From positions 1 through 26,455 of IMG/VR virus record IMGVR_UViG_3300036780_000410: a stretch of DNA of 26,455 nt, one strand, 5' to 3'. A program made the translations under genes and the position numbers. The notes under the pieces were generated by a model that did not search any database, was not told the origin of the DNA, and saw nothing but the letters and a program-made list of their open reading frames with translations. Shown in pieces: positions 15,168 through 22,638 of this stretch; position 1 is the stretch's first letter; every line of letters begins with the position of its first letter. Source of the stretch: a virus.

Positions 15168-16037
15168 ATGGCCGACGACCGGATCCAGGTCCAGATCACC
15201 GCCGACGCCGCGGATTTCGCGGCGGCGATGCAAAGTGCTTGCAGCGCCGCGCAAGCGAGCTTCGCCGCGCTCAAGCAATCGAGCGCGGGCGCCAGCGCCG
15301 GCATTGACGCCGCCGGCAAGAGCGGCAAGACGGCCGGGCAGCAGGGTAAGAAGGCGACCGACGATTGGGCGAACTCCTTTTCCAATCTCGGCGGCGCCTT
15401 CAACAAGTCGATCAACGGCATGATCCTCGGCACCACGACCTGGCAAAAATCGGTGCAGCGCCTCGCTCAGACGGCGCTCTCCGATCTGCTGAACTTCGCG
15501 GAAAAGGGGCTCGTCGGCTGGCTTACGAACGAGACCGCCAAGACCGCGGCGACCGAGGCCGGCGTCGCGGCCCGCACGGCGGCCGAGAGCGCGGGCCAAT
15601 CGACCGGCCTCGCGCAAATGGCGATGAGCGCGCTGAAAGCGATCTCCGGCTCGGCGGCGGAAGCGGCGGCGAATACCTATGCGAGCGTCAGCTCCATTCC
15701 CTATGTCGGCTGGATCCTGGCGCCGGCGGCGGCGGCCGCGGCCTTCGCCGCGGTGCTGGCCTTCGGCGGCAAGGTGCCGGCCGACACGCTGGCGATGGTG
15801 CACAAGCAGGAATCGATCCTGCCCGCCGGCATCGCCCAGCCGATGCGCAATTTCTTCGCCGGCAACGGTCCTGCGGCCGGCGCGGGACAAGCGGGCGATA
15901 GCTATGCGATCACTATCCAGGCGATCGACACGCAATCGGGCGCGCAATTCCTGATGAACAACGCCGGCGCGATCGCGCAGGGCCTGGCGCGCGAGCTGCG
16001 CAATGGGAATTCGAGTTTAAGAAGCGCGATGAAATAG
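15168..16037 (+). CDS. Short tail tape measure protein
   Basis: A 289-residue Ala-rich helical protein that starts immediately after the chaperone stop. It has an N-terminal helical region with DDRIQVQITADAADFAAAM, a hydrophobic middle (IPYVGWILAPAAAAAAFAAV) and a C-terminal KQESILPAGIAQPMRNFFAG followed by ITIQAIDTQSGAQFLMNNAG, typical of the C-terminus of tape measure proteins. It sets tail length during assembly and is injected with the DNA. By the usual rule of about 0.15 nm per residue this predicts a tail near 43 nm, short for a siphophage and comparable to GTA tails. Family call confident from position and C-terminal motifs. Confidence 0.85.
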   Translation: MADDRIQVQITADAADFAAAMQSACSAAQASFAALKQSSAGASAGIDAAGKSGKTAGQQGKKATDDWANSFSNLGGAFNKSINGMILGTTTWQKSVQRLAQTALSDLLNFAEKGLVGWLTNETAKTAATEAGVAARTAAESAGQSTGLAQMAMSALKAISGSAAEAAANTYASVSSIPYVGWILAPAAAAAAFAAVLAFGGKVPADTLAMVHKQESILPAGIAQPMRNFFAGNGPAAGAGQAGDSYAITIQAIDTQSGAQFLMNNAGAIAQGLARELRNGNSSLRSAMK

Positions 16038-16052
16038 CAGCGAACGCCAACG

Positions 16053-16121
16053 CGGCAATGTGCCAGCAAAGCGAGCGGTCGAATCTCGAGACCGCGCGCG
16101 TCTTGCGACGGCACATTGCCG
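16053..16121 (+). repeat. Bulged-hairpin palindromic element, copy G (69 bp, complete)
   Basis: Outer arm CGGCAATGTGCC pairs with GGCACATTGCCG. Inside are A / GAC, GCAA / TTGC, A / GTC, then GCG-A-GCGGTC pairing with GACCGC-G-CGC around loop GAATCTCGA. It fills the gap between the tape measure gene and DUF2460, ending 16 bases before the DUF2460 start codon. Confidence 0.8.
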
Positions 16122-16137
16122 CCAATCGAGAGAAAAC

Positions 16138-16758
16138 ATGAGCACATCGATCTTTCCCACCCTCGCGGGTCTCGGCTGGTCGGTGACGCGCCGCGAGATG
16201 TGGAAGACACGGCTGCAAGAGGCGGTCAGCGGCAAGGAGACGCGCATCGCCGACTGGTCCTATCCGCGTCATCAGTGGACGCTCGGCTTCGACTTCCTGC
16301 GCCAGGGCGCGTTGTCGGGCGCGAGTTACGCCGAGTTCGCGGCGCTCGCCGGCTTCTTCGATCTGCGCCAGGGCAGCTATGATTCCTTTCTCTATGCCGA
16401 TGCCGACGACAATGCCGTCGCCGGCCAGGGTCTCGGGATCGGCGACGGGACGACGACGAGCTTCCAGCTGGTGCGCGGCTTCGGCGGCTTCGTCGAGCCG
16501 ATCCTCGCGCCCAATGCCGTGAGCGCCGTCTATCTCAATGGCGTCGCGCAAAGCCCGGGCGGCTATACCGTCGACGGCTGGGGCGCGAGCGCGCCGGGGA
16601 CGCTGGTCTTTTCGGCCGCGCCCGCGGACGGCGCCACGATCAGCGCCGATATCAGCTTCTCCTTCCCCTGCCGCTTCGCCGCCGACCAGATGGATTTCGA
16701 GAAATTCATGGCGAGCTTGTACAGCGCCAAGAAGGTGACGTTCGTAAGTTTGAAATAG
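16138..16758 (+). CDS. DUF2460 distal tail protein
   Basis: A 206-residue protein of the DUF2460 family: FPTLAGLGWSVTRREMWKTR at the start, RQGSYDSFLYADADDNAVAG in the middle, strand-rich VSAVYLNGVAQSPGGYTVDG and a C-terminal SFPCRFAADQMDFEKFM. In GTAs and related siphophages it forms the distal tail ring that joins the tube to the baseplate, next to DUF2163. GAGAGAAAAC precedes the ATG, which is the only sensible start, directly after the palindromic element G. High confidence from recognised pattern and gene order. Confidence 0.93.
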   Translation: MSTSIFPTLAGLGWSVTRREMWKTRLQEAVSGKETRIADWSYPRHQWTLGFDFLRQGALSGASYAEFAALAGFFDLRQGSYDSFLYADADDNAVAGQGLGIGDGTTTSFQLVRGFGGFVEPILAPNAVSAVYLNGVAQSPGGYTVDGWGASAPGTLVFSAAPADGATISADISFSFPCRFAADQMDFEKFMASLYSAKKVTFVSLK

Positions 16759-16778
16759 GTCGAAACCTAATCCCTTTT

Positions 16779-16857
16779 CGTCATGCCCGGACTTGTTCCG
16801 GGCATCCACGTTCTGAGAACAAGCTCGTGGATGGCCGGGACGAGCCCGGCCATGACG
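16779..16857. repeat. Palindromic genome repeat, CGTCATGCCCGG type
   Basis: CGTCATGCCCGG at 16779 pairs with CCGGCCATGACG near 16846-16857; GGCATCCACG also pairs with CGTGGATGGCC. This is a common dispersed alphaproteobacterial repeat. It occupies the 127-base gap between DUF2460 and DUF2163. Confidence 0.8.
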
Positions 16858-16885
16858 GCAAAAGTTTTTTCCGGGAACTCCTCCC

Positions 16886-17761
16886 ATGAAGCCAGCCTCA
16901 TCCGCGCTCCAAACCCTGCTCGCGAGCCGGCAGTTCTTCGCCGCCGATCTCTATACCTTCACGCTGATCGGCGGCGGCGTGCTGCGCTATTGCGCCGGCG
17001 ATCGCGACATCATCGCGGGCGGGCGGCTCTTCACCAGCCAGGGCCCGCGTCTCGACCGCAAGGACAACAAGGCGAAATGCCATTGGAAGATCGGTGTCGA
17101 TGTCGACACGCTGGTCTTCGACGTGATGCCGCAAGCAAGCGATCTGGTGAACGGCCAGCCTTTCCTCGCCGCCTGCGTGCAAGGCGCCTTCGACGGCGCC
17201 GAGCTGCAGCTGGAGCGCGCCTTCATGGCGACTTATGGCGACACCTCGGTCGGCACGGTGATCATGTTCGCCGGCCGCGTCGCCGAGATCGATCTCGGCC
17301 GCGCGATCGCGACCTTCACCATCAACAGCCATCTCGAGCTGCTCAACCTGCAACTGCCGCGCAACCTCTGGCAGCCGGGTTGCGTCAACAGCCTCGGCGA
17401 CGCGAGTTGCGGCGTGAACCTCGCGAGCTTCGCCTTTCCCGGCGCCGCGCTCGCCGGCTCGCTGCCCAACATGATCCTCGCGAATTTCGGTCTGCTCAGC
17501 GGCTATCTCGATCAGGGCAAGCTCGCCTTCACCAGCGGGGCCAATGCGGGCTTGACGCGCTCGATCAAGGTCTGGGTCGAGGGCGCGCCCGGCGTCATCG
17601 AGCTGCTGGCGCCGTTCCCCAACATGCCGGCCGCGGGCGATGCCTTCATCGCCTATCCCGGCTGCGACAAGACGCTCGGCGCGAACGGCTGCGCGAAGTT
17701 CGCCAACACCGCGCGCTTCAAGGGCTATCCCTTCGTGCCGACGCCCGAGACGGCGGTGTGA
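16886..17761 (+). CDS. DUF2163 baseplate component (with BR0599-type C-terminal region)
   Basis: A 291-residue protein. The N-terminal part (LLASRQFFAADLYTFTLIGG, YTF.L..G...RY type) belongs to DUF2163 and the C-terminal part to the BR0599-like region. Four cysteines fall in two pairs nine residues apart: C166/C175 in WQPGCVNSLGDASCGVN and C260/C269 in YPGCDKTLGANGCAKF, followed by FKGYPFVPTPE. In the GTA these cysteines bind an Fe-S cluster-like metal site, as I recall, in the hub adaptor. It starts after a palindromic repeat with GGGAACTCC upstream and ends on an overlap with the next small gene (GTGTGA). High confidence. Confidence 0.93.
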   Translation: MKPASSALQTLLASRQFFAADLYTFTLIGGGVLRYCAGDRDIIAGGRLFTSQGPRLDRKDNKAKCHWKIGVDVDTLVFDVMPQASDLVNGQPFLAACVQGAFDGAELQLERAFMATYGDTSVGTVIMFAGRVAEIDLGRAIATFTINSHLELLNLQLPRNLWQPGCVNSLGDASCGVNLASFAFPGAALAGSLPNMILANFGLLSGYLDQGKLAFTSGANAGLTRSIKVWVEGAPGVIELLAPFPNMPAAGDAFIAYPGCDKTLGANGCAKFANTARFKGYPFVPTPETAV

Positions 17762-17769
17762 GCGGCGCG

Positions 17770-18054
17770 ATGCGAACGCTTGTGTGCACTCCCGAAGGTA
17801 TCTTCATCTGGCCGGGCGCGGCCTTGGTCGAGCGCCGCCGCGGCACGTTCGTGCGTGCGTCCGAACGCGACATCTGTGATCTTGCCGGACCAGACGTCTG
17901 CAAACTAGGCCTCGAGCCGGGGGCACCGTTTCCTCCGATGGCTGTGTTCGTGATCTTTGCGCCGGGTCCTGGCCATCCATACGATTACGTTCCATTACCT
18001 CCGCCGAAATTTGAAAAGGGTATCCTGGCAACTCGGGCTATAATCCAGCTATAG
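17770..18054 (+). CDS. Small protein of unknown function
   Basis: A 94-residue protein (MRTLVCTPEGIFIWPGAALV, DICDLAGPDVCKLGLEPGAP, then YVPLPPPKFEKGI). It starts at ATG 17770, or at GTG 17758 overlapping the DUF2163 stop. I recognise no family; the proline-rich end and the hydrophobic FPPMAVFVIFAPGPG are the visible features. It lies between DUF2163 and an immunity-like gene, where phages of this type normally go straight to NlpC/P60, so it may belong to the inserted cargo. Another possibility is a remnant of a toxin or tail gene. Confidence 0.45.
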   Translation: MRTLVCTPEGIFIWPGAALVERRRGTFVRASERDICDLAGPDVCKLGLEPGAPFPPMAVFVIFAPGPGHPYDYVPLPPPKFEKGILATRAIIQL

Positions 18055-18095
18055 CTGCGAGGTGCCGTATCGTATCGGATAATTCCGATTCCGGG

Positions 18096-18500
18096 GTGCA
18101 CAAACCGGGCGCAACCATTCTCTTCCTGATGCAGATGCAGGGTGGCTTGGTAAATACAGCGGAGTTGGCGGTGGGAATCGCCGCGCTGCTCTGCGAAGCG
18201 CATTACGGCAAGGAGACGCTCGAGCGGCAGAAGCGCTTGGTTGCAGCGGATAAGGGCAGCTATTGGTGTGTCGAGGGAAGCCTCCATCGCGACGGGAAGG
18301 TCCAGGGACGTGGCCACTTCTTCGCGTCGATCGAAAAATACGACGCACGCGTGACCGACGTTGGTTGCTATGGACGCCTTGGCGCCGAAAGCGACGCCTT
18401 TGTGCAGCGGCTCGTAGCGGCGAAAACGCCCGAAGAGAAAAGCAAGATCTTCGCCGATTATCGTGCGACATTGGAAAATTCCGACGAGAAGAAGACATAA
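18096..18500 (+). CDS. NTF2-fold immunity-like protein (Imm-NTF2-2 type)
   Basis: A protein of up to 134 residues from GTG at 18096; ATG at 18129 or 18135 could be the true start, with no clear ribosome site for any. The core TAELAVGIAALLCEAHYGKE, LERQKRLVAADKGSYWCVEG and SIEKYDARVTDV follows the helix-strand pattern of the NTF2-fold immunity family (YbbC/YhhH-like), which neutralises polymorphic toxins in the cytoplasm. No matching toxin is seen next to it. It lies between DUF2163 and NlpC/P60 and is closed by a strong terminator. It may be an orphan immunity gene, or protect against another toxin of the host or phage. Confidence 0.65.
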   Translation: MHKPGATILFLMQMQGGLVNTAELAVGIAALLCEAHYGKETLERQKRLVAADKGSYWCVEGSLHRDGKVQGRGHFFASIEKYDARVTDVGCYGRLGAESDAFVQRLVAAKTPEEKSKIFADYRATLENSDEKKT

Positions 18501-18525
18501 GCTCTCTTCTCGGTTCTATTTTGTG

Positions 18526-18553
18526 GGCCGCCTGCGGGCGGCCTTTTCATTTT
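18526..18553 (+). terminator. Strong intrinsic terminator
   Basis: GGCCGCC at 18526-18532 pairs perfectly with GGCGGCC at 18537-18543 around TGCG, followed by TTTTCATTTT. It lies 26 bases after the NTF2-like gene stop and ends 19 bases before the NlpC/P60 ATG. It would separate the cargo transcript from the tail transcript unless bypassed. Confidence 0.85.
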
Positions 18554-18571
18554 GCACATCGCGAGGGCGAC

Positions 18572-19306
18572 ATGCCCGATATCGAAACGGAACGCGCGCG
18601 CGGAGCACAGGCGAGCGCCGAATCTTCTAAGCGCGAGCCGTCGTGCGAAGCATCGGAAAGAGCGGCCGTCATCGCCGAGGCACGCGCGTGGCTGGGCACG
18701 CCCTATCATCACATGGGCCGGGTCAAAGGCGCGGGCGTCGATTGCGCGACCTTGCTCGCCGAGGTCTATGCGCGCGCCGGCGTCATTCCGCCGGTGGCGA
18801 TTCCTTATTATCCGCCGGACTGGCATCTCCATCGCGACGCCGAGCGGTATCTGGGATTTGTTCTGGAACATGCGCAGGAGATTCGCGGCGGAGCACAGGC
18901 GGATGCCCCGGACAATCGCTCGTCGCGATTGTCCCCGGAGGGTTCACGCGCGAAGAGCGCGTGGAGCGGGACATCCAAATCTTCCGGGCGCGAGCCGTTG
19001 TGCGAAGCAAAGCCAAAGCCTGCGGATATCGCGCTGTGGAAATTCGGCCGCTGCTTCTCGCACGGCGCGATCGTGCTCGATTGGCCGCTGGTCATCCATG
19101 CCTATGCCGGCAAGGGCTGCGTGCTCGAGGACGCGTCCCGCGCGCGCTGGCTGGCGCAGCGCGGCGAGCGAAGTGAGCGGTCTCCACGCCCCGTGAAGTT
19201 CTTCCGCCTGATGAGATGGGGCGCACCTGCGCTCGAAACGGATTCGAGCGAAGCAACGGCGCGGGCCGAATATGTAGGCCCGCGCCTGCACGCGGAGCGC
19301 AAATAA
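18572..19306 (+). CDS. NlpC/P60 tail peptidoglycan hydrolase carrying embedded palindromic elements
   Basis: A 244-residue NlpC/P60 cysteine peptidase of the tail tip, which would cut cell-wall peptides during DNA entry. Candidate catalytic residues are Cys58 in GVDCATLLAEVY and His164 in CFSHGAIVLDW; AWLGTPYHHMGR is the family start. Residues 12-25, 108-144 and 228-240 are encoded by copies of the bulged hairpin element (AQASAESSKREPSC; GAQADAPDN...SGREPLC). Without them the protein would be a typical size for this family (about 150). The catalytic motifs are intact and the element reading frames are open, so the enzyme is probably made. Start at 18572 has only weak GCGAGGGCG upstream. It is followed at once by the hub gene (TAA-A-ATG). 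Confidence 0.88.
   Translation: MPDIETERARGAQASAESSKREPSCEASERAAVIAEARAWLGTPYHHMGRVKGAGVDCATLLAEVYARAGVIPPVAIPYYPPDWHLHRDAERYLGFVLEHAQEIRGGAQADAPDNRSSRLSPEGSRAKSAWSGTSKSSGREPLCEAKPKPADIALWKFGRCFSHGAIVLDWPLVIHAYAGKGCVLEDASRARWLAQRGERSERSPRPVKFFRLMRWGAPALETDSSEATARAEYVGPRLHAERK
18605..18646 (+). repeat. Bulged-hairpin palindromic element, copy C (in NlpC/P60 N-terminus, 42 bp)
   Basis: GCAC-A-GGC-GA-GCGC, loop CGAATCTTCTAA, GCGC-GA-GCC-GTC-GTGC. It is 42 bases, 14 codons, read as part of the protein. The start of the conserved enzyme (AAVIAEARAWLGTPY) follows nearby, and GGAAAG after it looks like a former ribosome site. Confidence 0.8.
18893..19003 (+). repeat. Bulged-hairpin palindromic element, copy D (inside NlpC/P60, expanded)
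   Basis: Family ends GCAC-A-GGC at 18893 and GCC-GTT-GTGC ending 19003, with loop AAATCTTCC. Two extra hairpins lie in its 5' arm: GGACAATCGC at 18910-18919 with GCGATTGTCC at 18925-18934, and TTCACGCGC with GCGCGTGGA at 18943-18965. The total of 111 bases is 37 codons and keeps the frame. It lies between the Cys and His catalytic motifs. Confidence 0.7.
19253..19289 (+). repeat. Palindromic element-like hairpin, copy H (NlpC/P60 C-terminus)
   Basis: GCAA-C-GGCGCGGGCC, loop GAATATGTA, GGCCCGCGCC-TGC. The left arm and loop match, in reverse orientation, the right arm of copy I (GGCGCGGGCC-GAATCTTCA). It lies in the last codons of the gene and adds a tail with no role in the enzyme. The terminal GTC-KTGC is absent, so this is a truncated copy. 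Confidence 0.55.
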
Positions 19307-19307
19307 A

Positions 19308-22300
19308 ATGGCGTCTGTCTTCGGAAGCAGCAGCAAGGCGCAGGCGCAGCAGCAGCCGGCGATATCGGGGCTGCAGATCCAGACCTCGGCCTATGGCAAG
19401 GTCATACCGCTGGTCTATGGCACGACGCGGATCGCGCCCAATCTCATCTGGTACGGCGATTTCCTCGCGACGCCGCACAGCTCGGGATCGAGCGGCGGCG
19501 GCGGCAAGGGCGGCGTCACCGGCGGTGGCGGCGGGAAAGGCGGCGGCAGCTCGAGCACCACCTATACCTATTCCGCCGCAGTCGCACTCGGCCTCTGCGA
19601 GGGGCCGATCGCCGGCATCGGCGCGGTCTGGGCATCGCAGAGCGAGACCTCGCTCGCGGCGCTGGGCCTCGGCGTCTATATCGGCTCCTATCCCCAGCCG
19701 CCATGGAACTATCTCAGCTCGGTGCATCCCGATCAGGCGCTTGCCTATTGCGGCACCGCTTATGCCGTCGCCCCGGGCTATCAGCTCGACAGCAGTGCGC
19801 AGCTGCCGAATCATAATTTCGAGATCTTCGGCTTCTTCGCGGACACCGCGTCCTTCATGCCCGACGCCGATCCGAGTCAGGTGGTCGGCGATCTCCTGAC
19901 CAATCCCTTTTACGGTGCCGGCTTTCCTGCGGCGCGGCTCGGGAGTCTTGCGACCTATCAGAGCTACACGCTCGCGGCCGGTCTCTGGATCTCGCCCGCC
20001 TATACCGACCAGGCGCAAGTAGCGGCGATGCTCGAGGACATCGCGAGCTACACCAACAGCGAATTCGTCTGGTCGAGCGGCGTGTTGACCATGGTGCCCT
20101 ATGGCGACGCGGCGCTGGCCGCGAACGGCTACGCCTATACGCCGCCTTCGGCGCCGCTCTACGATCTCGGCGACGACGATTTCCTGCCGAACACCGCGAC
20201 CGGCGCCTCGTCGTCGTCGACCGATCCGGTGCTGGTGACGCGACTCAGGCCCGCCGACGCGCTCAACGACGTGAAGATCGAATATCTCGATCGCAACAAC
20301 CAATACAACACCAGCATCGTCGAGGCCTCGGACCAGGCGATGATCGATCTCTATGGGCTCAGGAGCGATCAGGGCAAGCAGGCGCATCTCTTCGCCGACG
20401 TGAACGCGGCGCGGCAATCGGCGCAGCTCATGTTGCAGCGCCAGGCGATCCGCAACACCTATCAGTTCACGCTCGACCAGCGCTATATCCTGCTCGACCC
20501 GATGGACATCGTCACCCTGAGCGATGCGCGGCTCGGTCTCGCGCGGCAATGGGTGCGCATCACCGAGATCACCGAGAACGACGACGGCACGCTGCTCTTC
20601 GCGGCGGAGGACTACCTCGCCGGCACCGGCTCGGCCGCGACCTATTCCTTCGCCAGCGGCAGCGGCTATGCCGCCGATTACAACGCCGATCCCGGCAATG
20701 CGCTGGCGCCGGTGCTGTTCGAGCCGACGGTCGAGCTGACCCAAGGCGGGCCCGAGCTCTGGCTCGCGACGGCGGGCGGCGCGCTTTGGGGCGGCGCCGA
20801 CATTTATGTCTCGAGCGACGGCAACACCTACAAGCTTGCGGCGACGACCGACGGGCCGGCGCGGCTGGGCGTGCTGACCGCGGCGTTTCCCGCCGGCGCC
20901 GATCCCGACACGGTCGACACGCTCGCGGTCGATCTCTCGGCATCGCGCGGCCAGCTCCTCTCGGGTACGCAGAGCGACGCCGATCTCGGCAATACACTGT
21001 CCTGGGTCGATGGCGAGCTGGTCGCATACGAGACCGCGACTTTGACCGGCGCCTATCGCTACGCGCTCGGCACCTATCTGCGCCGCGGCCTCTATAACGG
21101 CGTGATTACGGAACATGCGGCGGGCGCGAGCTTCGTGCGGCTCGACAACGCGATCGTGCGCCTGCCCTACGATGCGAGCCGCATCGGCCAGCGCCTCTAT
21201 ATCAAGCTCGTCAGCTTCAACCTCTGGGGCGGCGGGCAGCAGCAGATCGCCGACGTCATCGCCTATAGCTGCACAATCACCGGCGCAGGGCTGGCGGCGC
21301 CGCTGCCGGCGGTGACCGGTCTGTCCGCGTCCTACATCGCCGGGCTGACGCAGCTCGCCTGGCAGCCGGTCGCCGATCCGCGCAGCGTCGATTACGAGCT
21401 GCGCCAAGGCCAGGCGCCGAGCGGCGCCGCTTTCGTCGGCCGCACGCCGACGACGAATTTCGCGCTGCAGGGCGGCGACGGCACCTATTGGCTGGCGGCG
21501 CATGCGGCGCCGCTGCCCGGGCTCGACGTCTATTCGGAGAGCTGGATCTCGATCGACATCGCCGGCGCGACCTTGGTGCGCAATGTCGTCGCCACGGTCG
21601 ACGAGGCGGCGCGCGGCTGGAACGGCACGGTATCGGGCGGCATCGCCGCGGTCGGCGGCATGGTCGTCACCACCGGCTCAGGCGATATCGCGGCACTGGG
21701 CGATTTCCTCGGGACAAGCGATTTCCTCTTCGAGGGCAGCGCCGCATCGAGCGGCCTCTATGCGTCGGCGGCGATCGTCGATACCGGCCGGCCGGCGCCC
21801 TCCTATGTCGCGCTCTCCTATGTGGCGCAGGGCGTGCCGCGCAGCGCCGACGATCTCGGCAACACCGACTTCCTCGCAACGAGCGATTTCCTCTCTTTCG
21901 CCACCACCGCCAATATCGCCGTGACGCCGGTGCTCGGCTGGTCCGACGACACCGTTGCCTGGACGTGGCAGAATTTCCAGCCCGGGCAATATGCGCATCG
22001 CTATTTCTCGTTCCGCTTCGGCCTCGCCTCGAGCGACGACCAGACGCAGGCGATCTTGTCGGAGTCGGCCTGGACCATCGACATGCCCGATCGCGTCGAC
22101 GTTTATCAGGAGGTCGCAATCCCCGTGGCCGGATTGGCGCTGAGCTTCCAGCCGACCGGCGCCGCGGCGCCGGCGCCGTTCAACGGCGGGCCGGGCGGGA
22201 GCCCGACCGGGCCGGGCTTGCCCGCGGTCAGCGTCACCTGGCTCAACCAGGCCGGCGACACGCTGGCGATCAGCGGCCTGACGCGCGCCGGCTGCACCAT

Positions 22301-22367
22301 CGCGATCCTCAACGGCGGCGCCGGCGTGGCGCGGACGGCGCAGACCATCGTCGCGCAAGGTTATTGA
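19308..22367 (+). CDS. Baseplate hub / tail tip (host specificity) protein
   Basis: A 1019-residue tail protein that starts one base after the NlpC/P60 stop. The first residues (SGLQIQTSAYGKVIPLVYGT, TRIAPNLIWYGDF) are the typical start of the phage tail hub (phage-tail_3, gp13/GTA-like). A glycine/serine-rich loop spans about residues 62-85. Conserved core parts include VALGLCEGPIAGIGAVW and LTMVPYGDAALAANG, and the C-terminal third (GLSASYIAGLTQLAWQPVAD; ALSFQPTGAAAPAPFNGGPG) is fibronectin-like and Pro/Gly-rich. It forms the end of the tail that meets the cell. No TIM-barrel domain of the kind seen in RcGTA is evident. High confidence for family, moderate for details. Confidence 0.9.
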   Translation: MASVFGSSSKAQAQQQPAISGLQIQTSAYGKVIPLVYGTTRIAPNLIWYGDFLATPHSSGSSGGGGKGGVTGGGGGKGGGSSSTTYTYSAAVALGLCEGPIAGIGAVWASQSETSLAALGLGVYIGSYPQPPWNYLSSVHPDQALAYCGTAYAVAPGYQLDSSAQLPNHNFEIFGFFADTASFMPDADPSQVVGDLLTNPFYGAGFPAARLGSLATYQSYTLAAGLWISPAYTDQAQVAAMLEDIASYTNSEFVWSSGVLTMVPYGDAALAANGYAYTPPSAPLYDLGDDDFLPNTATGASSSSTDPVLVTRLRPADALNDVKIEYLDRNNQYNTSIVEASDQAMIDLYGLRSDQGKQAHLFADVNAARQSAQLMLQRQAIRNTYQFTLDQRYILLDPMDIVTLSDARLGLARQWVRITEITENDDGTLLFAAEDYLAGTGSAATYSFASGSGYAADYNADPGNALAPVLFEPTVELTQGGPELWLATAGGALWGGADIYVSSDGNTYKLAATTDGPARLGVLTAAFPAGADPDTVDTLAVDLSASRGQLLSGTQSDADLGNTLSWVDGELVAYETATLTGAYRYALGTYLRRGLYNGVITEHAAGASFVRLDNAIVRLPYDASRIGQRLYIKLVSFNLWGGGQQQIADVIAYSCTITGAGLAAPLPAVTGLSASYIAGLTQLAWQPVADPRSVDYELRQGQAPSGAAFVGRTPTTNFALQGGDGTYWLAAHAAPLPGLDVYSESWISIDIAGATLVRNVVATVDEAARGWNGTVSGGIAAVGGMVVTTGSGDIAALGDFLGTSDFLFEGSAASSGLYASAAIVDTGRPAPSYVALSYVAQGVPRSADDLGNTDFLATSDFLSFATTANIAVTPVLGWSDDTVAWTWQNFQPGQYAHRYFSFRFGLASSDDQTQAILSESAWTIDMPDRVDVYQEVAIPVAGLALSFQPTGAAAPAPFNGGPGGSPTGPGLPAVSVTWLNQAGDTLAISGLTRAGCTIAILNGGAGVARTAQTIVAQGY

Positions 22368-22385
22368 GTAGCGGCGAGCGCGCTC

Positions 22386-22495
22386 GCAAGACGGTCGACC
22401 CGACCGATCGCTCTTCGCGATCGGTCCCTGCGGGTTCACGCGCCGTGAGCGCGTGAACGGAGTCGACGGCCTGAAGATTCGGCCCGCGCCTTTGC
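22386..22495 (-). repeat. Bulged-hairpin palindromic element, copy I (reverse, expanded)
   Basis: Read on the - strand it begins GCAA-A-GGCGCGGGCC with loop GAATCTTCA and ends GTC-TTGC. Two extra hairpins lie between: GACCGATCGC/GCGATCGGTC and TTCACGCGC/GCGCGTGAA, the same pair as in copy D (same order on the + strand). It sits in the gap between hub and tail fibre genes, with a CCCCTGAGCC...AAGGGG repeat after it. Confidence 0.7.
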
Positions 22496-22500
22496 TTACG

Positions 22501-22521
22501 CCCCTGAGCCTGTCGAAGGGG
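22501..22521. repeat. CCCTGAGCCTGTCGAAGGG-type dispersed repeat
   Basis: CCCCT at 22501 and AAGGGG at its end pair around GAGCCTGTCG. This short motif is a very common dispersed repeat in many proteobacterial genomes. It lies between element copies I and E in the 22368-22638 gap, which holds no gene. Confidence 0.7.
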
Positions 22522-22556
22522 CCGCGTTGGCATCTGGATCGACACCACGGTTGAAC

Positions 22557-22624
22557 GTCGCGGCGCCAGCAAAGACTCGCCGCGAATCTTTTAGCGGTGA
22601 GCCGTCTTGCGACGGCGCCGCGAC
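22557..22624 (+). repeat. Bulged-hairpin palindromic element, copy E (68 bp, complete)
   Basis: Outer arm GTCGCGGCGCC pairs exactly with GGCGCCGCGAC. Inside are A / GAC, GCAA / TTGC, A / GTC, then GACTCGCCGC pairing with GCGGTGAGCC (one mismatch and one G-T) around loop GAATCTTTTA. It ends 14 bases before the tail fibre start codon; AAAGGAG, the ribosome site, follows directly. Confidence 0.8.
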
Positions 22625-22638
22625 GCAAAGGAGAAAAT

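Noticed and set aside
19092-21503. Long - strand open frame of 803 residues
   Set aside because: Antisense of the baseplate hub gene; composition typical of a mirror frame in G/C-rich DNA.
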